Shown: piece by piece, positions 36,953-46,931 of the stretch
How positions within the stretch are numbered: position 1 is the stretch's first letter
Layout of the letters: the number at the start of each line of letters is the position of its first letter
DNA from: Pseudomonas sp. R28(2017)
GTDB lineage: Bacteria; Pseudomonadota; Gammaproteobacteria; Pseudomonadales; Pseudomonadaceae
Direction of reading: 5' to 3'
DNA: 64,000 nt
Assembly (NCBI RefSeq): GCF_002112505.1
Contig: NZ_NEHW01000002.1
Coordinates: 496,001-560,000, forward strand
The notes under the pieces: generated by a model
Databases searched by the model: none
What the model was told of the DNA's origin: nothing
What the model saw: the letters and a program-made list of their open reading frames with translations, nothing else
Position numbers and translations under genes: made by a program

Positions 36953-38365
36953 GTGACCCCAGAACAATTCCGCCAGTACGGCCACCAGCTGATCGACCTG
37001 ATCGCCGACTACCGCCAAACCGTCGGCGAGCGCCCGGTCATGGCCCAGGTCGAGCCCGGCTACCTCAAGGCCCAGCTGCCACAAGGCGCGCCGCAGCAGG
37101 GCGAGCCGTTCGACGCCATCCTCGACGATGTCAATCAATTGGTCATGCCTGGCCTGTCGCACTGGCAGCACCCGGACTTCTATGGCTACTTCCCGTCCAA
37201 CGGCACCCTGTCGTCGGTGCTCGGCGACTTCCTCAGCACCGGCCTCGGCGTGCTGGGCCTGTCGTGGCAATCCAGCCCGGCGCTGAGCGAGCTGGAAGAA
37301 ACCACCCTCGACTGGCTGCGCCAGTTGCTTGGCCTGTCGGCCCAGTGGAGCGGGGTTATCCAGGACACCGCATCCACCAGCACCCTGGTGGCGCTGATCA
37401 GCGCCCGTGAGCGTGCCACCGACTATGCGCTGGTGCGCGGCGGCCTGCAGGCCGAGGCCAAGCCGCTGATCGTCTATGTCAGCGCCCATGCCCACAGCTC
37501 GGTGGACAAGGCCGCGCTGCTGGCCGGCTTCGGTCGCGCCAACATCCGCCTGATCGCCACCGACGAACAATTCGCCATGCGCCCGGAGGCACTGCGGGCT
37601 GCCATCGAGCAGGACCTGGCCGCCGGCAACCAGCCCTGTGCCGTGGTTGCCACCACGGGCACCACGACCACCACCGCCCTCGACCCGCTGCGCCCGATCG
37701 GCGAAATCGCCCAGGCCAACGGGTTGTGGCTGCATGTCGACTCGGCCATGGCCGGCTCGGCGATGATCCTGCCGGAGTGCCGCTGGATGTGGGAGGGCAT
37801 CGAGCTGGCCGACTCCGTGGTGGTCAACGCGCACAAGTGGCTGGGCGTGGCGTTCGATTGCTCGATCTATTACGTGCGTGATCCGCAGCACCTGATCCGG
37901 GTGATGAGCACCAACCCGAGCTACCTGCAGTCGGCGGTCGATGGGGAGGTGAAGAACCTGCGCGATTGGGGTATTCCGCTGGGCCGCCGGTTCCGTGCGT
38001 TGAAACTGTGGTTCATGTTGCGCAGCGAAGGCGTGGAGGCGTTGCAGCAGCGCCTGCGGCGGGACCTGGAGAACGCGCGCTGGCTGGCGGAGCAGGTGAA
38101 TGCAGTTGCAGAATGGGAAGTGCTGGCGCCGGTGCAACTGCAGACTTTGTGCATTCGCCATCGGCCGGCCGGGCTGGAGGGGGAGGCGCTGGATGCGCAT
38201 ACCAAGGCGTGGGCTGAGCGGCTGAATGCCTCCGGGGTGGCGTATGTGACGCCAGCGACGCTGGAAGGTCGGTGGATGGTGCGGGTTTCGGTGGGGGCCT
38301 TGCCGACCGAGCGGGAGCATGTGGAGAAACTTTGGCTGAACCTGCAAGAAGTGGTTAAAGGCTGA
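36953..38365 (+). CDS. ddc: L-DOPA decarboxylase (PLP-dependent, group II)
   Basis: A fold-type I decarboxylase of 470 residues converting aromatic L-amino acids to amines. The PLP Lys is Lys295 in VVNAHKWLGV; other landmarks are SHWQHPDFYGYFPSNGTL, DTASTSTLVAL and HVDSAMAGSA. The protein matches, from memory, the P. putida enzyme described as highly specific for L-DOPA, but specificity cannot be read from sequence. The start is GTG 36953, with AGGAG at 36941-36945. A LysR gene precedes it. Confidence 0.9.
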   Translation: MTPEQFRQYGHQLIDLIADYRQTVGERPVMAQVEPGYLKAQLPQGAPQQGEPFDAILDDVNQLVMPGLSHWQHPDFYGYFPSNGTLSSVLGDFLSTGLGVLGLSWQSSPALSELEETTLDWLRQLLGLSAQWSGVIQDTASTSTLVALISARERATDYALVRGGLQAEAKPLIVYVSAHAHSSVDKAALLAGFGRANIRLIATDEQFAMRPEALRAAIEQDLAAGNQPCAVVATTGTTTTTALDPLRPIGEIAQANGLWLHVDSAMAGSAMILPECRWMWEGIELADSVVVNAHKWLGVAFDCSIYYVRDPQHLIRVMSTNPSYLQSAVDGEVKNLRDWGIPLGRRFRALKLWFMLRSEGVEALQQRLRRDLENARWLAEQVNAVAEWEVLAPVQLQTLCIRHRPAGLEGEALDAHTKAWAERLNASGVAYVTPATLEGRWMVRVSVGALPTEREHVEKLWLNLQEVVKG

Positions 38366-38369
38366 TATC

Positions 38370-38490
38370 GCTGGGGCTGCCTTGCAGCCCATTCGCGGGC
38401 AAGCCCGCTCCCACAGGCCACCACAAAGCCAAGGCTTGTGATATCCCTGTGGGAGCGGGCTTGCCCGCGAATGGGCCGCAAAGCGGCCCC
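38370..38490. repeat. REP pair between convergent ddc and MHS permease genes
   Basis: Left arm TTCGCGGGCAAGCCCGCTCC and inverted right arm, both extended outward by GGGGCTGCC...GCAGCCC and GGGCCGCAAAGCGGCCC, small hairpins in their own right. Position between convergent genes fits bidirectional termination. Confidence 0.9.
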
Positions 38491-38500
38491 TTGCAATTTA

Positions 38501-39874
38501 TCAGTGGCTCACTGCCTGAAAGCTGCCTTTACGGCTGGCCTCGAAGGCATCCTTGTCCATCGGCTTGGCATCCGGGTTACCCAGGTCTTCCATCGCCATG
38601 CGGTGGGTCTCCGGCGCAATGTAGGCCGCCAGTGCACACACGCAGGTGATGAAGAACGCCAGGCCACCGATCACCAGCGGAATGTTGTCCGAACCCGGTG
38701 GCGCCACCAGGGCGAACAGTGCTGGCAGCATGGCCGTCAGCATGGTGCCGATGTTCTGCGCGATGGCCATGGCCGAGACGCGGTAGCGGGTGTGGAACAG
38801 CTCCGGGTAGAAGCTTGGGAACACCGCGTTGTAGCCCTGGTAGACCATGCCCCACATCACGATCGAGGCCGCAAAGGCCAGCGGCACGTTCTGGATGCTG
38901 ATGGCATACAGGTAGACGAAGGCCAGCAGGCCCGAACCCAGGCAGCCGGCGATCATGGTCGGGCGGCGGCCGATCTTGTCGGACAGGTTGCCCACGAACG
39001 GGATCACCAGCACCGCGACGATGTTGCCCACCACCGGGATCCACAGGTACACGCTCTTGTCGAAGCCGATGCCGTAGGCCGGCTGCACCGCATAGGCGGC
39101 GCCGAAGATGGTGGCGACCACCGGGATCACGTTCATCAGGGCCATGAACATCACCAGCACCATGTGCTTCCAGCTGTGGCGGAAGGCTTCGCTGATCGGC
39201 GACTTGGCCACCTTGTCCTGTTTCTCTTCCTTCACGAACGCCGGAGTTTCGTGCACTTCCTTGCGGATGATGAAGCCGGCAATCAGCACGAAGGCGCTCA
39301 TCAGGAACGGAATGCGCCAGCCCCAGTCGTTGAAGGCTTCGCTGGGCATGAAGTAGGCCAGTGGCAGGAACACCGCCGCCGCCAGTACCTGGCCGGCCTG
39401 CACGCCCTGCAAGGTGAAGCTGGCGTAATACCCTCGCCGGCCGAACGGGGCGTGTTCCATGATCATCGAGCTGGCACCGGAAATTTCACCGGCCACGGCA
39501 AAGCCTTGGACCAGGCGCAGCAGCACCAGCAAGGCCGGGGCCAGCAGGCCGATGTCGTGGTAGGTCGGCAGCAGGCCGACAGCCATGGTCGACAGGCCCA
39601 TCAGGAACATGCACAGCAACAGCACGTTCTTGCGCCCGCGGGTGTCGCCCCAGTGGCCGAGCACGAAGGCCCCGACCGGGCGCGCCAGGTAGCCCACACC
39701 GTAGGTGGCCAGCGAGGCGATGATGGCCATTTTCGGGTCGGTGTTGGGGAAGAAGATCTGCGGGAAGATCAGCGCCGCAGCCTGGGCATAGATGAAGAAA
39801 TCGTAGTATTCGAGTGCCGAGCCAATCCATCCGCTGGCGGTCGCTTTCTTGGCTTGAGAGCTTGAGTGAGCCAT
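38501..39874 (-). CDS. MFS transporter, MHS family (aromatic/hydroaromatic acid type)
   Basis: A 457-residue permease of 12 helices. The MHS signature is GSALEYYDFFIYAQAAALIF, and the loop is GHWGDTRGRKNVLL. It is divergent from quiC1, which makes protocatechuate from 3-dehydroshikimate, so quinate, shikimate, dehydroshikimate or protocatechuate is a likely substrate. The start ATG 39874 has GGAG 6 bases upstream and gives MAHSSSQAKKA; an upstream ATG frame to 39907 is less likely. Confidence 0.92.
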   Translation of the reverse strand: MAHSSSQAKKATASGWIGSALEYYDFFIYAQAAALIFPQIFFPNTDPKMAIIASLATYGVGYLARPVGAFVLGHWGDTRGRKNVLLLCMFLMGLSTMAVGLLPTYHDIGLLAPALLVLLRLVQGFAVAGEISGASSMIMEHAPFGRRGYYASFTLQGVQAGQVLAAAVFLPLAYFMPSEAFNDWGWRIPFLMSAFVLIAGFIIRKEVHETPAFVKEEKQDKVAKSPISEAFRHSWKHMVLVMFMALMNVIPVVATIFGAAYAVQPAYGIGFDKSVYLWIPVVGNIVAVLVIPFVGNLSDKIGRRPTMIAGCLGSGLLAFVYLYAISIQNVPLAFAASIVMWGMVYQGYNAVFPSFYPELFHTRYRVSAMAIAQNIGTMLTAMLPALFALVAPPGSDNIPLVIGGLAFFITCVCALAAYIAPETHRMAMEDLGNPDAKPMDKDAFEASRKGSFQAVSH

Positions 39875-40351
39875 CGTTGTCTCCGTTGTTCTTGTAGGTC
39901 GCCGCACGGCTGGCGTCGCCCAGGGGCGGCCAGAGGGAGGTGCGATCGCTTGTCGGGAGTAGGGCGGTTATAGCGCTGACGATCGCAGGCGGTGTCTGCA
40001 AAGGGAGGACGAACGAGCAGGTGCGGATCGCAAGGCGATGGAGGTGTGCATAGGTCGGTACCCGGTTTATTGAACTTATTATGTTGTGACGTTGGGCTTG
40101 TCTGCGCAGGTTGTGCCGAACGACCGTCAGGGCAGAAGAGGGCGGCCGGTGTGCCTGCGTCTGGGTTCATGTTTGCCTAGGGTTGGCGGTGAATCAATTC
40201 GCCAAAATCGGTTTTGTGCGGTAATCGAACGCAAAACTAACCATTCCGTACAAACAGATTGCCGGGCCGACTTTACCTGCGAATAATCAACAGTGCCAAG
40301 AACCCCACGAGGTTTTGGCCCGTCGTCCGTCCAATAACAAGGAACTCCCCC
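39875..40351. promoter_or_regulatory. 477-bp divergent control region of the permease and quiC1 genes
   Basis: No convincing gene. The part near quiC1 (about 40190-40290) is AT-rich and carries several short inverted elements: GGTGAATCAATTCGCC (40189-40204, one mismatch), the 15-mer at 40216-40230, and TGCGAATAATCAAC near 40278. The left half is GC-rich without clear signals. Confidence 0.5.
40216..40230 (-). promoter_or_regulatory. Candidate IclR-type (PcaR-like) operator
   Basis: On the - strand the 15-mer reads GTTCGATTACCGCAC. It matches 13 of 15 bases of the PcaR box GTTCGATAATCGCAC that I recall from pca promoters of P. putida. It lies about 120 bp upstream of quiC1, whose product protocatechuate feeds the pca pathway. 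The match is seen; the role is inferred. Confidence 0.5.
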
Positions 40352-42259
<1,908 letters not shown>

Positions 42260-42289
42260 TCATCGGTTGAGAGCTTGCCTGATCCCCAT

Positions 42290-42380
42290 CCTGTGGGAGC
42301 GGGCTTGCCCGCGAAGAAGGCGACTCGGTGCATGGCACCGGCTTCGCCGGTGTTCGCGGGCAAGCCCGCTCCCACAGGGA
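42290..42380. repeat. REP pair (inverted) after quiC1
   Basis: CTGTGGGAGCGGGCTTGCCC (starting 42291) and GTTCGCGGGCAAGCCCGCTC face each other around GGTGCATGGCACCGGCTTCGCCGG-like palindromic spacer sequence. It probably serves as the quiC1 terminator. Confidence 0.88.
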
Positions 42381-42459
42381 CAGTGCGGGCTTCAGAAATA
42401 ACCTCAAAAAGCTATACAAAATACTATTCTTGTATAGAAATCCCGCCGGTGCACCGCCC

Positions 42460-42999
42460 GTGGTACTCAAACCTTCGGCCATCAGCGCACTCACCCTGGT
42501 CACTCTGATGATCCTGAGCCAGCCCGGATCCGCTGACTGGCAGTCCTCCCTGCCCAGCGCACAACTCTCGGGCAGCGGCGATTTCACCTGGTTCGGCCTG
42601 CGTCTGTACACCGCCCGCCTGTGGCGCGCCGGTGCTGCCTGGAGCTGGAGCGAGCCGTTTGCCCTCGAACTGACCTACCACCGGGCGCTTTCCCGGAACA
42701 CCTTGGTGAAGGCCAGCATCGAAGAAATGCAACGGCTGGCGAAGCCGCCATTGGCCAGCGATACCGTCGAGCGATGGTCGGCCACCTTGTCTGAAGCCTT
42801 CGTGGATGTGCGCCCCGGCATGCGCATCAGCGGTTTGTACCTGCCCGGCCACGGTTGCCGCTTCTATGTCGATGGAAAGCTCCGCATGGAAGTGACCGAA
42901 CCGGCCTTGGCTCGTGCGTTCTTTGCCATCTGGCTCGACCCCCGGTCCCGCGATGCGCAGTTGCGCGATCGTCTGTTGGGGGTTGCCGCAAACGACTGA
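42460..42999 (+). CDS. Chalcone-isomerase-like periplasmic protein
   Basis: A protein of about 179 residues with a signal peptide (SAISALTLVTLMILSQPGSADW) and the PF16036-type sequence LSGSGDFTWFGLRLYTARLW, ALELTYHRALSRNTLVKASIEEM and FVDVRPGMRISGLYLPG. The family is predicted to bind small hydrophobic compounds rather than isomerise flavonoids. GTG 42460 gives the best signal peptide; an in-frame TTG at 42430 is possible. The DUF3833 lipoprotein gene follows by 12 bp, so the two form an operon. Confidence 0.88.
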   Translation: MVLKPSAISALTLVTLMILSQPGSADWQSSLPSAQLSGSGDFTWFGLRLYTARLWRAGAAWSWSEPFALELTYHRALSRNTLVKASIEEMQRLAKPPLASDTVERWSATLSEAFVDVRPGMRISGLYLPGHGCRFYVDGKLRMEVTEPALARAFFAIWLDPRSRDAQLRDRLLGVAAND

Positions 43000-43011
43000 G
43001 GAGGCTGCAGC

Positions 43012-43545
43012 ACGTACAAGGCATTGCTGATGATCGCCTGCCTGCTACTGGGCAGTTGCAAGGTCGGTGTCGAACACTATGCCCAGGAGCAGCCGCGCCT
43101 GGACCTGGTGGCGTTCTTCTCGCGGCCGGTGCAGGCCTGGGGCCTGTTCCAGAAGCCCTCGGGCGAAGTGGTCAAGCGCTTCAAGGTACGCATCGACAGC
43201 CGCCGTGAAGGCGAGCGGCTGATCCTCGACGAGCACTTCCTGTACAGCGACGGCACGCGTCAGCAGCGCACCTGGACGCTGACCCCCGACGGCCCGAACC
43301 GCTGGCGCGGCACGGCCGGTGATGTGGTTGGCGAGGCCACCGGCGTGGTGGCGGGCAATGCGCTGCAATGGCGCTATAAGCTGGACCTGCCGGTCGATGG
43401 CCGGCACTGGACCATGGACATGGACGACTGGATGTACCTGATGGACGAGGACACGCTGATCAACCGCACCCGCATGAGCAAGCTGGGCATCGAGGTCGGG
43501 CAGATCAGCCTGTTCTTCCGCCGAGCGCCGTCTGGCACACCGTGA
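43012..43545 (+). CDS. DUF3833 lipoprotein, apparent ACG start
   Basis: A lipoprotein of about 177 residues. The N-terminus reads xYKALLMIACLLLGSC, with lipobox LGSC; DUF3833 features include FFSRPVQAWGLFQKPSG and DMDDWMYLMDEDTLINRT. No ATG, GTG or TTG lies at proper distance from the strong AGGAGG (42999-43004); the codon at the ideal place (43012) is ACG. TTG 43024 and ATG 43030 are 19 or more bases away. Either ACG is used, or an ancestral ATG has mutated. Outer-membrane location inferred; function unknown. Confidence 0.8.
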   Translation, partial: TYKALLMIACLLLGSCKVGVEHYAQEQPRLDLVAFFSRPVQAWGLFQKPSGEVVKRFKVRIDSRREGERLILDEHFLYSDGTRQQRTWTLTPDGPNRWRGTAGDVVGEATGVVAGNALQWRYKLDLPVDGRHWTMDMDDWMYLMDEDTLINRTRMSKLGIEVGQISLFFRRAPSGTP

Positions 43546-43556
43546 GCCTGCAAAAG

Positions 43557-43600
43557 CCCATGAGCCCGAGCCGCCACACGGTGGTGCTCGGGCTCATGGG
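43557..43600. terminator. Strong hairpin between DUF3833 and CsbD-like genes
   Basis: CCCATGAGCCCGAGC (43557-43571) pairs with GCTCGGGCTCATGGG (43586-43600), a 15-bp perfect stem between convergent genes. Confidence 0.9.
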
Positions 43601-43631
43601 TGCAGCCTTACGGTGCCTGACGGCCTGGCAA

Positions 43632-43880
43632 TCAGCGCCGCAACAGGCGACTGACAACCAGCGCGAGGCCTGCTGCCACCGCCAGCGCCGTCAGTGGCTT
43701 CTCCCTTACAAATGTGGAAACGTTATCCAGGGCATCACCATAGCTTTTAGTGAGCTGGCCCGATGCCTGGCGCGCATCCCCTTCGGCTTCCAGGGCCGGA
43801 TCTTCCAGCCACTTGCCGGCTGCGCTCTGCGCCTTGCCGGCGACCTTCTCTGCAACACCTTCGATCTGTTCGCGTTTCAT
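43632..43880 (-). CDS. CsbD-like stress protein
   Basis: An 82-residue protein of the CsbD family: the signature MKREQIEGVAEKVAGKAQSA (early residues KREQIEGVAEKVAGK) and GDARQASGQ, followed by a C-terminal hydrophobic segment LTALAVAAGLALVVSRLL, as in membrane-anchored ElaB/YqjD-like relatives. CsbD proteins are induced by general stress in several bacteria; the role is unknown. It starts at ATG 43880 with AGGA upstream. Confidence 0.9.
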   Translation of the reverse strand: MKREQIEGVAEKVAGKAQSAAGKWLEDPALEAEGDARQASGQLTKSYGDALDNVSTFVREKPLTALAVAAGLALVVSRLLRR

Positions 43881-44073
43881 GATTGATCAAACCTTCCTGT
43901 GAATGGCATTGGGCATCTCGCACAGGGTTAGGGGGCAGCGATTGTCGCTTAGTTCCAATGGCGCAACATTGAGGTTGGCGTTAACGCCCCGATGGGGCGC
44001 AAAACCTGGTCATCTATGCTTAGGTGGCATTTCTGTTCAGTGGACGTGAGCCATCCGCAGCGAGAGGGCAATC

Positions 44074-44754
44074 ATGAGCAAGGTATTCGTCAACATCGGC
44101 CTGAGCCTTGACGGCTACATGGCCCCGGAAGGCATGGACATCGCGCACTGGGACAGCCCTGAATACAAGCAGTGGGGCGGCAGGTGGGGCGAGCTGATGA
44201 GCTGGATCCTCAAGCAACAGTACTTTCGCGAGAATCTCATGTTCGCCTCGGGCGGCGAAACGGGCCCGGTCAACGACATGCTGCGCCAAACCCTGGAGCG
44301 TACCGGCGCCGCCATCATGGGCAAGCGCATGTTCGAGCAGGGCGAGCGTAGCTGGCCGGAAAAAGCACCCTTCCACTGCCCGGTGTACGTGCTCACCCAC
44401 GAAAAGCGCGAACCGTGGGTGCGCCCAGGCGGCACTACATTCCATTTCTGCAACGAAGGCGCCGTACAAGCCCTGGAGAAGGCCAGGGCGGTTGCGGGCG
44501 GTCGGGACATTCGCATTTCGGGTGGCGCGGACGTGATACAGCAATACTTGTACATGGATGTCATCGACGAATTGGAAATTGCCCTGGCCCCGGTACTCTT
44601 CGGCAGTGGCAGACGCCTGTTCGAGAACCTGCATGACCCCGTGGCGAAGTTTCGGATCGACAAGGTGTTGCATACCCCAGACGCCACCCACCTGCGCTAC
44701 GTGCGAGCCTTCGACCAACAGCCCGCTTCCCTGCACCCCGCCACTCACGGATAA
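44074..44754 (+). CDS. Dihydrofolate reductase-family (RibD C-terminal) protein
   Basis: A 226-residue YwjB/RibD-C-type NADPH-binding reductase: SKVFVNIGLSLDGYMAPEG at the N-terminus, GAAIMGKRMFEQGE, VYVLTHEKREPW, and ISGGADVIQQYLYMDVIDEL near the cofactor. The late motif APVLFGSGRRLFENL matches the family. The substrate is not known. The TetR gene follows by 37 bp, so the reductase may be under its control. Confidence 0.88.
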   Translation: MSKVFVNIGLSLDGYMAPEGMDIAHWDSPEYKQWGGRWGELMSWILKQQYFRENLMFASGGETGPVNDMLRQTLERTGAAIMGKRMFEQGERSWPEKAPFHCPVYVLTHEKREPWVRPGGTTFHFCNEGAVQALEKARAVAGGRDIRISGGADVIQQYLYMDVIDELEIALAPVLFGSGRRLFENLHDPVAKFRIDKVLHTPDATHLRYVRAFDQQPASLHPATHG

Positions 44755-44791
44755 TCCCTACCCAATTCCAATAATCACCCCGTGAGCCCCC

Positions 44792-45463
44792 ATGACCGAC
44801 CCCGTAGCCCCCCTCAGCCCGCCTGAACCCTCGGCTACGCGCCAACCGCGCAAGAACAACCCCGAGAAAACCCGCGAGGACATCCTCCAGGCGGCCATCA
44901 ACGAGTTCGTCCAGCAGGGCCTGGCCGGCGCGCGCGTGGACGCCATCGCCGAGCGCACGGCCACCTCCAAGCGCATGATCTACTACTACTTCGGCAGCAA
45001 GGAGCAGCTGTACGTCGAGTGCCTGGTCAAACTCTACGGTGACATCCGCAAGACCGAGCAGAGCCTGGACCTGGAGAAGCTGCCGGCCGAACAGGCGATC
45101 CGCCGGCTGGCCGAGTTCACCTTCGACCACCACGACCGCAACGTCGATTTCGTGCGCATGGTCTGCACCGAGAACATCCACTACGGCGAATACGTCAAGA
45201 AGTCCCCGGCCATCCGCGAGATGAGCAGCCTGGTGCTGCAGGCATTGGGCAGCACCCTGGAGCGTGGCGTGCAAGAGGGCGTGTTCCGCCCAGGCATCGA
45301 GGTCATCGACCTGCACATGCTGATGAGCTCGTTCTGCTTCTACCGGGTGTCCAACCGCCACACGTTCGGCGACATCTTCCAGATCGACCTGGGCGACGAG
45401 CAGGTCAAGCAGCGCCACCGGCAGATGATCTGCGACGCGGTGCTCAGCTACATCCGCGCCTGA
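44792..45463 (+). CDS. TetR-family regulator
   Basis: A 223-residue regulator with a proline-rich N-terminal tail, then the TetR helix-turn-helix (REDILQAAINEFVQQGLAGA and TSKRMIYYYFGSKEQL) and a C-terminal YfaX/NicS-like ligand domain with HHDRNVDFVRMVCTENIHYG. Related TetR proteins in pseudomonads govern aromatic or nicotinate pathways, so quiC1 or the nearby reductase could be the target; this is inference. Convergent with the next gene, 6 bp apart. Confidence 0.9.
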   Translation: MTDPVAPLSPPEPSATRQPRKNNPEKTREDILQAAINEFVQQGLAGARVDAIAERTATSKRMIYYYFGSKEQLYVECLVKLYGDIRKTEQSLDLEKLPAEQAIRRLAEFTFDHHDRNVDFVRMVCTENIHYGEYVKKSPAIREMSSLVLQALGSTLERGVQEGVFRPGIEVIDLHMLMSSFCFYRVSNRHTFGDIFQIDLGDEQVKQRHRQMICDAVLSYIRA

Positions 45464-45469
45464 GCCCGC

Positions 45470-46477
45470 TTACTCGCCCAGCCGTTGCTCGCGTGACGGC
45501 GGGTAGCCGAAGTAGGCGGCGTAGCACTTGCTGAAGTGCGACACCGAGACGAAGCCGCAGGCCACGGCCACCTCCATCACCGACAGGTCGGAGTACTGCA
45601 GCAGCCGGCGGCTCTTGGTGATGCGCAGCTCCATGTAGTAACGCCGCGGCGAGGTGCCGAGCTGGGCCTGGAACAGGCGGTCGATCTGCCGGCGCGAGCG
45701 GCCGCTGTAGGCGGCCAGCTGGTCGAGGCTGAGGGTTTCTTCGAGGTTGTTTTCCATCAGCTCGACGATGGTGCGCAGGTGCAGGCTCATGGACTTTTTC
45801 GCCCCGGGGCCGACCTGGCGGTAGCGGGCGCCGGAGAACGACAGGATTTCCTCCACCCCTTCGGCCAGGCCGTCGCCGTACAGCCGGCGCACCAGGCCGA
45901 GCATCAGCTCCATGGCGCCGTTGGGGCTGGCGGCGCTGAGGCGGTCGCGGTCGAGGGTGAAGCTGGCCGGGGTGATGCGGGTTTGCGGGCTGCGCTCGGA
46001 CAGGCTGGCGCGCTGTTCGGGGTGGATGCTGCAACCATAGTCATTGAGCACGCCGGCACGGCCAAGGAACCAGGCGCCGTTCCACAGCCCGCCCAGGGCC
46101 ATGCCGTGGGCGGCGCAGTCGTCCAGCAGGCGGTCGAGCTCAGGGTATTTCAGCGGCGTTCGCAGGCCGCCGCAGACGATCAGCAGGTCGAGTTCCTTGA
46201 GCTCGTTGGCGGACAGCTCACTGGCGACCAGTTCCAGGCCCAGGTCGCTCAGCACCCGGTCGCCCTTGAGTGACAGCGGGGTGAAGAGGAAGCTGTCGGC
46301 GCGCAGCAGGTTGGCGGTGACCAGCACGTCCATGGCCACGGTGAAGCTGGCCATCGAAAAGTGCTCGAGCAGGATGAAGTCGACGCGGTAGGGGGCCTCA
46401 GGGCTACCGGCGCTGGCCTTGAGCCGCAGCATGTTGCTGGTGCTGGTCTTCTTGCTGAACTGACGTGGGGTGGGCAC
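45470..46477 (-). CDS. GlxA-family AraC regulator
   Basis: A 335-residue regulator: an N-terminal DJ-1/PfpI-like domain without obvious catalytic Cys (LLEHFSMASFTVAMDVL, LLIVCGGLRTPLKY, GLWNGAWFLGRAGVL) and a C-terminal AraC pair (LDQLAAYSGRSRRQIDRLFQ and VMEVAVACGFVSVSHFSKCY; key residues SRRQIDRLFQ). This is the ArgR/CdhR/GbdR class of pseudomonads that answers to quaternary amines or amino acids. GTG 46477 with GGAG upstream is favoured over the TTG at 46537. Target not evident. Confidence 0.88.
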   Translation of the reverse strand: MPTPRQFSKKTSTSNMLRLKASAGSPEAPYRVDFILLEHFSMASFTVAMDVLVTANLLRADSFLFTPLSLKGDRVLSDLGLELVASELSANELKELDLLIVCGGLRTPLKYPELDRLLDDCAAHGMALGGLWNGAWFLGRAGVLNDYGCSIHPEQRASLSERSPQTRITPASFTLDRDRLSAASPNGAMELMLGLVRRLYGDGLAEGVEEILSFSGARYRQVGPGAKKSMSLHLRTIVELMENNLEETLSLDQLAAYSGRSRRQIDRLFQAQLGTSPRRYYMELRITKSRRLLQYSDLSVMEVAVACGFVSVSHFSKCYAAYFGYPPSREQRLGE

Positions 46478-46617
46478 TCTGGACTCCGCTTCCTGGCTGG
46501 CCACGCAGAGTGTGGCGGGAGCGTGCCGGAAAGACAATCGCCGGTGGGCCTGTGTCGTATTGCAGGTCGTGTGGAGGCAAGTGGGCTATGCTGGCGCCTC
46601 TGTTCTGGAGAGCCTCG

Positions 46618-46806
46618 ATGAGATACGCCCTTGCATTACTGTTCGGTTTGCTGCCATTGCTGGCCAATGCCCTGGAGACCGGCGAGCGGTTGCTGTCGCG
46701 CAGAGAACTGAGTTCGCAAGCGGTCCGCATACCCTGTGGGAGCGGCTTTAGCCGCGAAGAATCCAACGCGGTGCATGGCACCGGCTGCGCCGGTGTTCGC
46801 GGCTAA
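46618..46806 (+). pseudogene. Truncated exported-protein gene ended by a REP pair
   Basis: ATG 46618 opens a clean signal peptide, MRYALALLFGLLPLLANALE, followed by TGERLLSRREL; about 36 residues in, the frame enters a REP pair (46732-46820) and continues only as translated REP to a stop at 46804-46806. The true gene probably continued in its ancestor and has lost all but its 5' end. A functional short secreted peptide cannot be excluded. Confidence 0.6.
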
Positions 46807-46820
46807 AGCCGCTCCCACAG
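46732..46820. repeat. REP pair (GGCTTTAGCC subclass) inside the gene remnant
   Basis: CCTGTGGGAGCGGCTTTAGC and its inverse GCTAAAGCCGCTCCCACAG flank a spacer containing the imperfect palindrome GCACCGGCTGCGCCGGTG. A single REP-like copy (CGCGGGTTCACCCGCGAAGA) follows at 46860-46880, just after the pair. Confidence 0.85.
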
Positions 46821-46857
46821 TGTCCCTGCTAATTCAATGAGTCATGTGTTGTTCTAT

Positions 46858-46886
46858 GAGCGCGGGTTCACCCGCGAAGAGGCCTG
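46858..46886. repeat. Single REP element near the LysR gene 3' end
   Basis: GAGCGCGGGTTCACCCGCGA followed by AGAGGCCTG matches the REP consensus with a TTCA centre. No partner in inverse orientation. Confidence 0.75.
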
Positions 46887-46931
46887 TGCGGTCAGACAAA
46901 TTTTCGCCGACTGCACGCCGCTGGTCCGGCT

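Noticed and set aside
42328..42459. N-terminal extension of the chalcone-isomerase-like gene into the REP region
   Set aside because: The added residues are translated REP sequence; the signal peptide begins near 42460.
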